Part shown: in pieces, positions 12,685-24,101 of the stretch
Numbering within the stretch: position 1 is the first letter of the stretch
Layout: every line of letters starts with the position of its first letter
Origin: Microcebus murinus
Taxonomy: Eukaryota; Chordata; Mammalia; Primates; Cheirogaleidae
Direction: 5' to 3'
Length of the DNA stretch: 64,000 nt
Assembly (NCBI RefSeq): GCF_040939455.1
Contig: NC_134117.1
Location: 26,219,501 to 26,283,500 of the forward strand
Position numbers and translations under genes: made by a program
Notes under the pieces: generated by a model
Seen by the model: the letters and a program-made list of their open reading frames with translations, nothing else
Databases searched by the model: none
What the model was told of the DNA's origin: nothing

Positions 12685-12784
12685 GTTCACCATGGCATCA
12701 AGGGAATGGTGCTTGATGAAAATTATAATAATCTTGCAGGGGCTGTCATTTCTGTCAGTGGGATTAACCATGATGTCACTTCAG
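12685..12784 (+). CDS. CPN1: CPN1 exon 7 (residues ~338-371)
   Basis: The acceptor is CTTTTTCCTACAG| and the donor is CAG|GTCAGT, leaving one base of a Gly codon. It encodes [19 protein letters not shown] then [14 protein letters not shown]. This starts the transthyretin-like beta-sandwich domain that follows the catalytic domain in regulatory carboxypeptidases (M14B). The VHxGIKGMV start and the NNLAxAxISVxGI strand pair are characteristic. GTCAGT is a weaker but usable donor. Confidence 0.96.
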
Positions 12785-12785
12785 G

Positions 12786-14398
12786 TCAGTGGCTGCTACT
12801 TAGGGGGTGGGAAGAAATCTTTCACTACTTCCTTCTTCAGCATAATCAGGGGGGCAATTTTTAGGCCAGTAAGACTAGCAGGATATCAGGGACACTGGGG
12901 ATGGGGGATTGGAGGCAAGAAGGGTAATAGAAGGGGAGAGTAAATTAGGAGGCTAGATCAAACAACCAAGTTATTTAAATGGAAAATCTTTCTCTTCTGA
13001 AGCAAGCAATCCTGAGAGGCAAGAACCAGGAAAAAAACCAATGTAAATGTAGCTTCTCATCAGCCTTAAGGAGTCACTATTGCATACAACTTTTCTAGGG
13101 GTATTTTCTCAGCTTGAGGCTATTAATAGTTCACATATTGCTATGAAATGGGGTAGAAAGAGGACTGTAAAATTGATGTTTAGCCTTGTCCCTGACTCAG
13201 GCATTTTGCTACACCCCCACTGGGGAAAAGTTAGCAAGATTCTTTCTATTAATATCATCTTACTGCAGTGCAAGATTGATGGTGGAGGCAGATCTTCTTG
13301 GAGCTACCTGGAACTGCCTAGAAGGGTACAGAATTATCTCATGGCAGAACGGTGTTGCAAACTGACCAAGCTCAATTTAATCATCCACAACTCTTAGGAG
13401 TTTTTGTTTGTTTTGTTTTTAATGTCTAACAGTAGCTACCAATGGTTAGGGGGAGGTGAGATTTGCCTAACTCCCCACAACCTCAGTACCAGCAAGGCTC
13501 AACCAAATTTGACTACACAAGCGTTTATTACCAAGCAGGCATCTTACAGTTCATGCAATGTGTTTAAGCTGGAAGAACTCTCAGCTTTCTGTTCTTTGAA
13601 GAGATCTGAATGCATCTTACGTGAAAGATTCCTTCAAGGCAAAGGCAACATTCTAAAGGCTGAGTTCTGTAACCTCACAGCCATCAGACAGAATTCTCCA
13701 GCCCAACGGCTAGACCCAGGACTGTATAGGATCAAACCTTAGGCACCATCCCTAGAGAGCACAGGCTTCTGAACTTGCTAGATTGTACGCTGTTCAAGGA
13801 AAGGTGAGGAATGTCTCCAAAACATCCTAGCCAGGCAACATATATTGAACACCACTATTCATTTCACCAATAAGTGCCCACTTCCACAGCCCATTATGCT
13901 AAATCAACAAACTGCTCATTTCATCAGTGAAAAAACCCATTGCTAATATTCATTATGTTATTTAGCAAAGCATAGAGATAAAGATGGATGAACCCCTCAT
14001 AGCTGCATCTGGAGTGGGGCCTTTTTGATACAACACTGGCTACCCATTCCTTGGTGTGCACTCCTAGTTAAGAAAATGACATCTCCTGGTATATAGCTTA
14101 AATCATCCAAAATATGCATAGTAACACCCCACCTTTGCTGAAGTGCTTTAAAACAATTACAGACATTTATTAGGGGACAGAAAAAAGACTTCCACATTAT
14201 TGCCTGTCTGGTTCTTTATTGAATTTATTATTTCAATTATTCATTGCTATATACTTAAATTCTAAAGGCACTGTCATGACTGATTCTACAGGGATGGAAA
14301 GTCATTAGCCAAAATACTAAACCCCTGTCATGGAAAAACAAGTTTCTTTTGAATTTTATTTTCCCTTGGCATATTTTTGAAGGTGGTAGAAGAAATAT
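12786..14398. other. Intron 7, no gene or named repeat
   Basis: Two consecutive + frame ORFs (about 13080-13397 and 13404-13742) have no recognisable protein features, no splice context and ordinary base composition. I treat them as chance. Confidence 0.4.
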
Positions 14399-14415
14399 TA
14401 AAAATAGGATTCTCA

Positions 14416-14702
14416 GGCCAGGCACAGTGGCTCATGCCTGTAATCCTAGCACTTTGGGAGGCCAAGGTAGAAGGATTGCTTGGGGTCTGGAGTTCAAGAC
14501 AAGCCCAGGCAATAGCCAGACTCCATCTCTACAAAAAAATTAAAAAATTAGCTGGGCATGGTGGCACGTGCCTGTAGTCCCAGCTACTGAGGGACTGAGG
14601 CAATAGGATCACTTGAGCCCAGGAGTTTGAGGCTGCAGTGAGCTATGATGACACCACTGCACTCTAGCCTGGGCAACAGAGCAAGACTCTGTCTCAAAAA
14701 AC
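14416..14702 (+). repeat. Alu with target duplication
   Basis: A dimeric Alu without the lemur linker. The flanks share TAAAAATAGGATTCTCAGG (14399-14417 and 14703-14721). Confidence 0.93.
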
Positions 14703-14721
14703 TAAAAATAGGATTCTCAGG

Positions 14722-15412
14722 ACCAGATCATCTAGTCCAGCCTTCCCACTGGATATAGGAGTACACACACACAGCACCACTAACAGCTGTTTACCCAACG
14801 CAAGGCCTCTATGTCCCTTAGTGCGGATTGTGCACTGCACAACTGTGTAGCTTTTCCAGAGCCCCTGACTCAGTCGGTCTCTGCTTGAGTGCTCATAATT
14901 TCATAAAGCAGTCCGTTTCTTTTTTTTTTACAGCAATGTTTATCACAATAGTTTTTACTTCTGTCTAGCAAAATATGCTTCCCTGCAACTTAAACCCATA
15001 GCTCTCATTCTTATTTCTTTAGATAGACATTATTTCTTCATAGTGGCCTTTCAAACATCAAAACAGAGATCTCATGTAGTATATCAGGCAGAACACTCAC
15101 AGATCTTTCAACCTTTCTTCTCTCCTAGTGATCCTTTACTGGATGTGAGTTTGCATTAAAATACAGGGTCTAGAATTAAACCCAATACTTTCAGTGCACT
15201 GCCCAGTAAAACCCTTACTTCCTAGGAACTGAGGCCTATAATTCTATTAAAATGGCCTACAAATGACTTAGATATTTTCCAGTTTCATTACACTATTAAG
15301 AAAAACCAAGGTTGTGGTCAGCTAAAACTCCCAGATCATTTTTAAAATCAAGTTTCCATTTGGGGCAAGTTTTAAGTTACAAAGCTGAGTTAAAAATCCC
15401 TGTGACTTTTAG
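14722..15412. other. End of intron 7, nothing recognised
   Basis: Text at about 14950-15260 looks like an old diverged interspersed repeat but no family could be named. It ends in the exon 8 acceptor. Confidence 0.35.
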
Positions 15413-15531
15413 GTGACCACGGTGATTACTTCCGGCTGCTGCTTCCAGGTACCTACATTGTCACTGCCACAGCACCTGGGTTTGACCCAGAGACAGTGAG
15501 TGTGACCGTGGGTCCTGGGGAACCAATACTG
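15413..15531 (+). CDS. CPN1: CPN1 exon 8 (residues ~371-410)
   Basis: The acceptor is CTGTGACTTTTAG| and the donor is CTG|GTGAGT. The first two bases complete Gly of SGDHGDY. It encodes [20 protein letters not shown] then [19 protein letters not shown], the central strands of the transthyretin-like domain. The DGDYWRLLxPGxY pattern is the most conserved part of this domain in CPN, CPE, CPM and CPD. It is in frame with the last exon at phase 0. Confidence 0.96.
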
Positions 15532-15744
15532 GTGAGTGAGGCTGAGCATTGCAGAGCACTGTGACGATCTCTTATATGACGTCTTAAACAACTGCTTGCA
15601 TACTTCTAATCTTTGCCTGGCTTACCCTTCGACTATTTTATTTAAAAAAAATCATTGCTTTCATATCCTAATTTTTCTTCTGTCACTCTCCTATTATATC
15701 CTTCCCCACTGCCTTTTGGCTTTTTCTCTTTCTCCTGTTTAACA

Positions 15745-15960
15745 TAGTGTAGTGATTTAAAGCACTGTCTAGTTCTAAATCCAGCTCGTTTGCCCACAGA
15801 CATTGGACAAATTACCTAATCTCTCTCATCCTTGGTTTCTTCCGCTGTAAATTGGTGATAACTGTGCCTCCTTCACAAGAGGTTGAAATCATAAGGTGTA
15901 CATGAAGCATTTAGTACAATGACTGCCACATAGAAAGCATTCAACAAATGTTAGTTTATA
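15745..15960 (+). repeat. MIR element
   Basis: Text with TTGGACAAATTACCTAATCTC, GGTTTCTTCCGCTGTAAA and AATGACTGCCACATAG matches the MIR core and 3' end. Confidence 0.7.
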
Positions 15961-16036
15961 AATCCCAGAGACCTTGCCCAGATACATGGGCTCAGTTCCC
16001 ACGGCTTGCACTCTTCTGTGCCATCAGCAAGAGCAG

Positions 16037-16050
16037 CCACCAGGGGGCGC
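16037..16050 (+). promoter_or_regulatory. CTCF-like site
   Basis: CCACCAGGGGGCGC, preceded by AGCAG and followed by TTTG, is an essentially perfect match to the CTCF core motif. It lies in CPN1 intron 8 in sequence that does not look repetitive. Binding is not shown by sequence alone. Confidence 0.6.
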
Positions 16051-16424
16051 TTTGCCACCCCTTCTGGCGCCCAGTGTGCCTGGACAGCCTTGCTGTCTGC
16101 TCCTCTCCGGGGTTTTCTTTTAAAGATGGAATGAGAAGCAAAGAACTTTAATTTACAGCCTGGACCTTTTCAGTTTGGGTCATATTAGGTTGGGAACCCA
16201 AAGATAAAGGGGCTCAGATACTATGGACATAATCCTCAGATTTCTCAAAGGAGAACAAAATAATGAGGCAGTCTATTTAATGAGCATCTGCAGACCTTAT
16301 TTCCCACAAGTAAGCTCTTTCCTAGGGCCTCTCCACTCTGTCTACTTCCTTCTCTACACAATCCTTAAAGCTAATGTACAATGCAGTCAAGTCATATGGC
16401 TTGTCTTTTTAAATATGGTAATAG

Positions 16425-16645
16425 GTACTACTTATTGAATAACCATTATGTATCAGACACTATATGAGAGCTTTCTAGAATTATATCATTTAACCTTCAC
16501 AACAGCCCTGTAAGTATCCCCATTTGTGGCTGCAGAAACTGAAATTTAGAGATGAGAAACTTGTACAGTGTCACTCAGTGAGTGGTGGCAGCCAGGATTT
16601 GAACCTGTGTCAGGCTCTCGGGCTGCCTCCTTAGCCAGGGTGTTG
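16425..16645 (+). repeat. MIR-like element
   Basis: TACTTATTGAATAACCATTA, CACAACAGCCCTGTAAGTAT and GCCAGGATTTGAACCTG follow the long MIR consensus order. Confidence 0.65.
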
Positions 16646-16689
16646 CAGGGCCTCATGCTCAGCTTACAGCCCATGTTCATAATTCCTTA

Positions 16690-18348
16690 TTTTAACACAA
16701 GGATCAGGGTAAAGAGTTATTTTTTAAGTCCTTTGAAAATTCCTTTGAAATTTCTAGATGGTTCCTGCTCCCCCTCCCCCAGTTCCTCTACACCCAACTC
16801 CTGAATGTTATAAATTACTTCTACTTGCAGATGCAGAAAGCAAAAAATAAATCTTCCATTGTAGCCTGTTAGCTGATCCCAATTTTCCAATTGAGGTATC
16901 CTGTTCCCCTATTTGCTTGTTATATCCTAAAATCAAATGACCGGTAAGAAGCTGTATACATAAGTCTTGCATTACAAGCATGTCTAGTCCATGCCAAATT
17001 CAATCAACTGCACATCCTCCTGAGTAACAAAGACACTCTGTTTCAAAGAATTTTATCTCCTTTTTCATATATCCTTTAAATAAATTAACGTAACCCATCA
17101 TTATGTCAAATATAACTCAGAGGGGAAATATCTGTTATTTGGATACAATTCCCAGATACAGTAACAACTAAGAATCTGTTTATGGATCACAGAGGAGTCT
17201 AGGTCCTTCCCATTCTAAAGCAGGTATCCATCTGGCTTGGGAAGGAAAAAAGAAAACAGGATTGTTTACTATAGGGTTTTCATGTTACAATTAAGGTGCT
17301 TTACAATATCTCCCAGGGCCCAGTGTTCTCTTTGCTTTCCCCATGGCCTTCTAGATGCTGCTGCTCCTTCCATTTTCCTCTGTCCTTGTCTCATTTTGTT
17401 GTCTGTCTTCTTTCTCTCTGTCTTTTTTTCCTTTCCTAGGTTCCTACATTACTAAATAGGAAATAGGAAACGACACGGTGCAGTTGCCTCTGATTCTCCC
17501 CTGCCTGCTTTGGGGAACTAGCAGAAAAACTAGCTGTTGGCTTTTTGTGGAAGGGGCAGGAAACAACCCCACAGAGAGGCCTCTCAGGCAGCGGCATGAT
17601 TTCTAACTCCCAGCTACTCCAGCTGCTCCAAGGGCGGGGAGAGCCAGGGCTGCCCCAGGGGAGTGAGGTTAGGCCTCTGCTGCTCCCTCTCCTTTCTCTG
17701 CCAGGACGGCCCTGCAGCTCCTCCACGCCCAGAATATCCCAGTCAAGCATCCTTCCATCTGCATGCCATGGCCCGAAGGGAGGAAGTTGCAATGCAGAAT
17801 GGAAAGGATTCATTAGGGAGAGGCCAGTCAGAGAGAGAGACAGACAGACAGACACAGAGAGAAAGCATTAATGCACGTGGAAATTTAGAGTTTGAGTTTG
17901 AATCCATACTATATCATCTCTGCTATCTATATTGCCAAACAATTATGGCAGAAGGTTTGGTTCTGAAGGGCTGAGACACCCATTGACATGCCTGAACACG
18001 GCACCTGGGAGTCACCCTGGCAGCATAAAGGGGTCATTACAGCACCATCAATCACAGCTCTTGTCCTAAGCAGTAATATTGGTGAAATCTTGATGTGTAC
18101 ATATATAACTTTTTTCAAATACATATAAAATTAACGTAGATTAAGTTCATCCAGCTGCACCCCTTGTATCACCGGTAGTCAGTCGAGTACTAATTTGGGG
18201 GGGAGTATTAGCCAGTCTATATGACACCACTGGCACTGCTCTGGGTCATTGCTGTAATAATTCTCCCTAGTTTCCTGCCGTTGGATCCCAGAACTGTGGT
18301 GAAAGAGGGGCCAAACTGGTCTCCTAGCTTCTGCTTTTTCCCTCCCAG
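16690..18348. other. Intron 8 3' half, no named repeat
   Basis: A purine-rich simple run lies at 17829-17865 (GA/CAGA units). Opposed GC-rich ORFs at 17436-17871 have no recognised features. Short unnamed repeats may be present. Confidence 0.4.
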
Positions 18349-18498
18349 GTTAACTTCCACCTCAAGAGGAGCATGGCTCAAGCAAGCCCTGTGAAGAGAG
18401 CACCCAGCGGGGGACGTAGGGTCAGAGTGAAGGTGCAGCCCAGGGGTGCCAGAAAGAAAGAAATGGAGGTGAAGCAGCCCCGCAGAGGCCCTGCCTGA
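18349..18498 (+). CDS. CPN1: CPN1 exon 9, C-terminal end
   Basis: The acceptor is CTTTTTCCCTCCCAG|. The 49 codons plus TGA start [20 protein letters not shown] and end PRRGPA. The first residues finish the last strand of the transthyretin-like domain. The remainder is a Lys/Arg-rich tail without predicted fold. The human tail from memory is one residue shorter (48), and the tail is the most divergent part. No GPI or transmembrane signal is present, as expected for a secreted plasma enzyme. Confidence 0.95.
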   Translation, partial: VNFHLKRSMAQASPVKRAPSGGRRVRVKVQPRGARKKEMEVKQPRRGPA

Positions 18499-18610
18499 AC
18501 CCCGCTGTGCCGGGCAGCCCTCGCTCCTGCTCTCAGGTCCGGTGGAGCATTCTATCTATTTTATTATCTGGGACATATTTAAATATAAACATATTCAGAA
18601 CAATTCAGAA
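18499..18610 (+). terminator. CPN1: CPN1 3' UTR and probable poly(A) site
   Basis: No AATAAA is found soon after the stop. The variant AATATA at 18582-18587, followed by A-rich text and a GT-rich GGTGTCCGTCTGT from 18612, is the best candidate for cleavage near 18600-18610. This would give a 3' UTR of about 110 nt. Confidence 0.45.
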
Positions 18611-19394
18611 TGGTGTCCGTCTGTCCCAGGGGTGAGCCCTCTCTAGGCCATCGTTAGGGAATCAGAGTCTATGAAAACCGATGCAGGGGTGCCCGCGTCC
18701 AGCAGTGTTCTGGCAGGTTCTCCCATTCTGGGAGCGGTGGAGGCTCCGTGCCAGGCCGCACCGCATCCAGGGACGGGCTCTGGCTGGTCGGCCCCTCCTT
18801 CTCCGGGAGAGCACAGAGCTTGCGACATGGTAAGTGCTCAGGGCAGATTTCTGAACGACGACTGAAATGCTGAGGAGACCCACCATCCAGGATCACTTCA
18901 GCAGTAGCCAACGGCGTCTCGGGAAGAGAAAGACTTGACCCGCAAATACCTAGTCCATGGCTACCCGTCTCTGCACATGGGCATTTTAAACAATATGCGT
19001 CTTTCAAGGCATTTTCTGGATGTGTAAGTATGATGCAGACGCCTGTGTGGAATGGCACTCTCCACCTCGCTGAGCTGCCCAGAAAGAACCCATTTGTATG
19101 AAAAGTGCGTTATTGAGCAAAGTAGATGTTACTAAAGATTTTAAAGGGATGTGTAGTCTTTCATCACACCCTTCGCAGCACACAAGTTCATAAATCCTCA
19201 TTGGGCACATGGGGGTTCCTGAGTCCCCTCTCCCCAGGGCATGGTGGGGGTTCTTTACCATGCACCCCATTTCAGGGCTCAGCCTCCGTTAGACAGGGCA
19301 GGCTCCAGTCTCCCCCGCCTGCTCCCCTGCCACCAGGACCTCTAATTAGCACAGCCCTTTCTTGCCACTGAGCAGTTTAGCTCCTCTAATAATA
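18611..19394. other. Intergenic, nothing recognised
   Basis: Moderately GC-rich between 18640 and 18830, where overlapping antisense ORFs have no protein-like features. No repeat was named. Confidence 0.4.
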
Positions 19395-19729
19395 CAGCGG
19401 TGCACGGCATAATGACACTTCAGTCAACGGCAGACTGCGTGTATGATGGTGGTCCCATAAGATTACAATACTGTGTTTTTACTGTGCCTTTTCTATGTTT
19501 AGATACACACAAACTTACCATGGTGTTACGATCGCCTACAGTATTCAGAACAGTAATGTACAGTACAGGTTTGTAGCCCAGGAGCAGTAGGCGACACCAC
19601 AGAGCCTAGGTGTGTAGTAGGCTACGCCATCTAGGTGCGTGTAAGTGCACTCTCAGATGCTCGCACAGCAAAGCCGCCTAACGACACATTTCTCAGAACG
19701 CATCCCCGCTGTTAAGTGCCTCATGACTG
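19395..19729 (-). mobile_element. MER2-like Tigger MITE
   Basis: In reverse, the element runs from CAGTCATGAGGCACTTAAC through the known MER2 text to a degraded terminal repeat. TA flanks it at 19393-19394 and 19730-19731, as expected for pogo/Tigger transposition. It has no coding capacity. Confidence 0.8.
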
Positions 19730-19731
19730 TA

Positions 19732-20044
19732 TAGCCATCCCTCGGTATCCACGGGACACTGGGTCCAGGACCCACCTCGCGTACCACGTGGACACCAAAA
19801 TCTGAGCTTGCTCAAGTTCCTTTTATAGAATGGGATAGTATTTGCATATAACCTATACATATCCTGCCATATGCTTTAAATCATCTCCAAATTACTTATC
19901 ACACCTAATTCAGCATAAAAGCTATGTAATAACTATGCTGTTATACAATATTTTAAAATGTGTATTTTTTTAATTGTATTTTTTCTGAATATTTTTGGTC
20001 TGTGGTTGGTTGAATGAGAACCCGCAGATACGGAGGGCTAACTG
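19732..20044 (+). mobile_element. Tigger/MER8-like MITE
   Basis: The 5' end (TAGCCATCCCTCGGTATCC, first base mutated from C) and the 3' end (reverse complement CAGTTAGCCCTCCGTATC) are imperfect terminal inverted repeats. Internal text GTATTTGCATATAACCTA supports the family. TA flanks both ends, and the left TA is shared with the neighbouring MER2. The subfamily name is uncertain. Confidence 0.7.
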
Positions 20045-20077
20045 TATTCTTATACTCGTCGAAAAATAAGAGGTGAA

Positions 20078-20126
20078 GGCCAGGCACGGTGGGGTGGCTG
20101 ACACCTGTCATCCCAGCACTCTGGGG
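20078..20126 (+). repeat. Alu 5' fragment
   Basis: Only the first ~49 bp of an Alu (GGCCAGGCACGGTGG to CAGCACTCTGGGG) remain, with a small internal GGGGT insertion. Confidence 0.7.
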
Positions 20127-20600
20127 TAGGGGGCCAGAGCCAGTGGGAAGGGCTGTCTTGGCAAGGTCAGGAAAGGGATCCCAGAACTAGTGGAGTCTAA
20201 GGTGAGACATAGTGAGGTCAGTAGAGGAATTGGCCAGGTGGAAAGAAACGGGGAGACAATAGTTAGGCTGAGGACACTGCAAGTATCGGGGCTCTTGGAA
20301 GCTTTGTGGCTTGCTGAGGGAGCTGCAAGAAATTCAGTGTGGCGGTAGCCAAGTGAGGAGCCAGAAGCCAAGGCCAGTGGGTGGGGAGGGACCAAATCAT
20401 GAAAGACCTTTGAACTATATCGCAGAGTTTGGACTTTATCCTGAGGAAAACAAAGCCATTGAAGGGTTCTTCTGAGGGGAGTGCAGAATCGGATTTGGAA
20501 TGATGGCTCCAGCTGCTGCCTGAAGAGCTGGCTGGGGCAGGGGGAGACTGAGGCTGGAGGGTCAGTGAGGAGACTGCTGACAGCCAGGCGAGAAGGGGGC
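20127..20600 (-). repeat. Ancient interspersed repeat, family unsure
   Basis: Text such as CCAAATCATGAAAGACCTTTG, TTGGACTTTATCCTGAGG and CCATTGAAGGGTTCTTCTGA follows a common mammalian repeat pattern similar to the upstream half of the L2-like copies at 12.3 and 41.5 kb. Antisense ORFs of up to 168 codons here lie inside this repeat. Confidence 0.5.
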
Positions 20601-21074
20601 CTGAGCCCAGGCATGGCGACGGCGGTGGGGAGACACCAGGCAACTCCAGAGTAAGTCCCGTCAGCTCCGGCCGCTCCTCTGCCTTCTTTGAGCCTTCAGT
20701 GTTCTCGGTCAGATCCCTCCTGCCCGCCCTCTGAGGGTTTTAAGCATTAAAGGAGATGCAGGTTTTCAAACCAAACCCCAAAGACTATCCTGAGTACAGT
20801 TCACTCAAGCTGGAGGCGATCCATTATACAGACAGAATATTAGACAGAATATACATGGTCTGGTTGTGACCATATGAAAATTCCTCACTGCCAACCAAGC
20901 AGGGCTGTGGAATCAGAACCAGCAGGGTGGCGGTGGGAGGGTGGGCAGGGACAACAAGGCAAGAAAGAAGGTCCTCCGACTGTGGGCTCAGCATTTTCCT
21001 GGCTGGTGCCCTTTCTATTTTATATCTAGAATTTTATTTTAAGGAGGAAATCTTCTGCAGAGAATGCCATGCTG

Positions 21075-21270
21075 AAGGGGTAGAACACCATCATTAAGGG
21101 CACAGGTTTTAGACTCTGACTCTGTTCCTCATTTGCTGTGTGACCTTGAGCAAATACATTAGCTTCTCTGAGTCATAGGTACTCACCTGGGAAAAAATAG
21201 AAACAATATATACCTTACTTGGAGTTTGTGGAGATTGAAGGTGGTAACTTTATAAATCATTAGGGAAGGG
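21075..21270 (+). repeat. MIR element
   Basis: TTAGACTCTGACTCTGTTCC, GCTGTGTGACCTTGAGCAAA and GGAGTTTGTGGAGATTGAAG are MIR landmarks. Confidence 0.75.
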
Positions 21271-21880
21271 AAGGCAGCTCCTGCCCCACACTCTCCCAGA
21301 GGATCATCCCTCAGGCTGGCCCGCGGTAAGCCAGGGAGTCTGAGTTAGGCATGCGAAGAGGCGTTTGGAAGTGAAGCACTCTCCTGAGAGGCTGGACCAA
21401 GCCCACCCTCCCTGTCTTTTCCATTTCTTTTCTTTTTTTTTCTAACCTCATATACTGGAAGAGCTTTATTAGTTCCTTGTTCTTCCTGGTATTTTTCCTT
21501 CCAAGTTGAAGATTTTGTGACCCAGTAACTCCCCTCCTCACTTGAAAGAGGAGAATTTCCAGTTTTCAGACAGGATGACACCTACTGACTTCTGGCCCTG
21601 GTACTGGTTCCCACAGAGGTTTCTGCTCTGGCAGTTGTGACCACCCTGTCTTCGCACCTTTGTGTGCCCGGCCCTCACAATAGTGGCCGGCACATATAAA
21701 CACATCACGTGTGTTTGCTGAGTGAGTCATCTCCAAGATCACTTTCACATTTTTTCTCCTTCTTGCCTCTTTCATTATTTTTCTTCTTTTACATAGTATT
21801 AATAGTTTTTCACATCTATTTTTTATTAGAAACCATGATAGAATTCTCACATGACTCCCAATAACCTTGTATAATCCTTT
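21271..21880. other. Intergenic, nothing recognised
   Basis: No gene or named repeat. A T-rich run lies near 21425-21440. Confidence 0.35.
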
Positions 21881-21884
21881 TCCC

Positions 21885-22378
21885 TTGCATGTGGATGAAA
21901 TCTGTAAATATGATGAGATATCACTCTTATCATCTGTTATAAGACAAAAGGATTTTGTAGGTGTAATTAAGGCCTCAACCCAGTTGATTTTGAGTAAATC
22001 TACAGACACATGATCTCAGGTGGGCCTGGCCTAATCAGGTGAGCCCTTTAGAAGCAGAGCTTTTTCTCTGGCTGGCCCCCGGGGGAGGAAAGCGGATAGC
22101 TGGGGTATGAACTGCCTATGAAGAGGAGCAGCCTCTAGGAGCTGAGGGAGGTCCCCGATCAACAGCTGGCAAGAACACAAGGACCACAGTCATACGGCCA
22201 CACGGAAATGAACTCTGCCAACAATCTGAGTGAGTTTGGGTCAACACCTTGAGGGGAGCCGTGTGAGACCTAAGCGGAGGATCCGGAGTCCTGAGCAACG
22301 GAGATGATGAGATGATACATTTGTGTGGTTTCAAGCCTATAAATGTGCGCTAATTTATTACACTGCAATAGAAAACCG
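21885..22378 (+). repeat. Old MaLR/MLT1-like LTR
   Basis: GGTGGGCCTGGCCTAATCAG, CAGCCTCTAGGAGCTGAG and a 3' end TTATTACACTGCAATAGAAA match the general MaLR-class LTR pattern seen also at the window start. The family call is by memory. Confidence 0.5.
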
Positions 22379-22950
22379 TTTATAAACTATTTCAATTTTC
22401 TTTTGGTAAATTAGGTAGAATATCAAAGAGTGGCATAGCTGCCATGCTCCCATCTCAAGTGAATACACATAAAACAAAACATGAGAAAACGACACAACGT
22501 ACAACACTTTTTAAATGAGAGGGCAGGTGCAGTCAACTTTACCCAGTAGATGACTCTTCTAGCATCTGTTGATCTCTAAGGGGCTTTAACTTAAAATACT
22601 CAGTGTACCAGGGAGCCGCACCCTGGGGTGAGGTTCCCTGTGCTCCTTCAGCGGACGTGCAGCATTGGCACACACCCTAAAGCAAGAGGAACAGTAGGGT
22701 GCCCAGACACTCTTTAGACAGGAGGGCTCTTCTTCCAATGGGGGATCGAATCCCTTTCCCAAAGGATCAAAATCAACAAGCAATGTGTAACATCCTAACC
22801 TCTGCTGTCCACCTTTAGAACACTTTGAAGAAAAAGTAGAGCAGGAGCCTTCTCAAATAGCCAAACACAGTCACCCACAATTTGAACATTTATTTTAAAA
22901 CAATAAGATCCCAATAGAATGGTGTCAAGCTTGTTTCTGTTAAAGATCCA
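22379..22950. other. Intergenic, nothing recognised
   Basis: No gene or named repeat could be supported. Confidence 0.35.
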
Positions 22951-23464
22951 GGAAATGAATTCAGAGTGTGATATTGTGACCTAATAAGAAATATGTATTT
23001 GGTTGTCTTCTGGCATAAAGCTTCTAAAACCCTCCTAAATCCTTGAGTGATGGGACAATAGGATCATCTTTTGTTGTTCATAGCAAGCTCCTGACTTTCA
23101 ATTACACATGCCCCTAAACAGCCTCAGGATGGGGCTGGTTGCCTGAGGATCCAATCCTATGATTAGACGGTTGGATACTTCACTTTTCCCTCTACCTCTA
23201 GGAAGGGGAGAAGGGCTGGAGATCGACTTAATCACCAATGGCCAATGATTTATTCAATCACGCCTACATAATGAAGCCTACATAAAAAATCCTAAAAGAA
23301 AGGGTTGGGAGAGCCTCCAGGTTGGTGACTTTGGCCACATGCCTGCAGAGTGGCACCCCCCGACTCTGCAGGGCCAGACGCCCCTGTGCTCTGAACCCTT
23401 CTGGACCCCACCCTACGTGCCTTTTCCTCTGGCTGTTCATTTGCATCCTTGATAACGTCAACCT

Positions 23465-24010
23465 GAAATAATCGAAAGGATCAGAATCCTGTTTTAAAAA
23501 ATTTATTTAGGCAAAAAGCTGGGAATGGCCATTCTAGGGCATACAGACTCCAGAGAAATGGATTAAATTCTAGCTTATAGGGGGAAAAGACTTTAACAAA
23601 GAAATTTAACAAGATTACAACATCTTCAATACAACGCTGGTTTAAGAGTTACAACGAATTAGTTTTCTTTTCTTCATAGCTGGTTTTCATTTTCTTTCCA
23701 ATTTAAAAGAGTGTATTTAACATTCCATTTTAAGACAATGTGATCTATCACCATGAAGTCTGTGTGAGAAAGTTAAAAGGAAGGTTAATCTCTAAAGATC
23801 AACACTGGATAGGGAAGGGGTCTTCCCCGGTGTTTACAACATTTTACAAAACAATGCAGATAAGAAAGAAGGCCAATCTATAATTAGAGAAACACAGGTT
23901 AGTGCTGCCTGTCACATGACTCAGGCCCCATAATCACATTCCTTTAAAGTTCAAAATAATTTAGAGTTCCAATAGCTTAGATTTTGAATTGCTTATTTTC
24001 ACTATAATTA
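23465..24010. mobile_element. Unidentified insertion inside ERVL LTR
   Basis: About 550 bp separate two halves of the host LTR. The segment starts near AACCTGAAATAATCGAAAGG, contains TTTATTTAGGCAAAAAGCTG (antisense poly(A)-signal-like) and ends near CACTATAATTAACAGG. It may itself be an antisense LTR. Boundaries and target duplication are not resolved. Confidence 0.35.
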
Positions 24011-24101
24011 ACAGGTTGGTAACAGTGAAGCACTTCCCTGAGTTTTGTGAGCCATTGTAGCAAATTATCAAACCCAAGGAGGCCTAAAAGCCCCAATTTA
24101 T

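Noticed and set aside
13080..13742. Two consecutive ORFs (105 and 112 codons) in CPN1 intron 7
   Set aside because: No family resemblance, no start context or splice signals, ordinary composition. Probably chance.
17436..17871. Opposed ORFs in CPN1 intron 8
   Set aside because: They overlap on both strands and include a simple GA/CAGA run. No protein-like features.
20108..20643. Antisense ORFs of 168 and 126 codons
   Set aside because: They lie in an ancient interspersed repeat, overlap in different frames and resemble no protein.
21566..22009. 147-codon antisense ORF
   Set aside because: It overlaps the start of an old LTR-like sequence and shows no recognisable domain or conserved motif.
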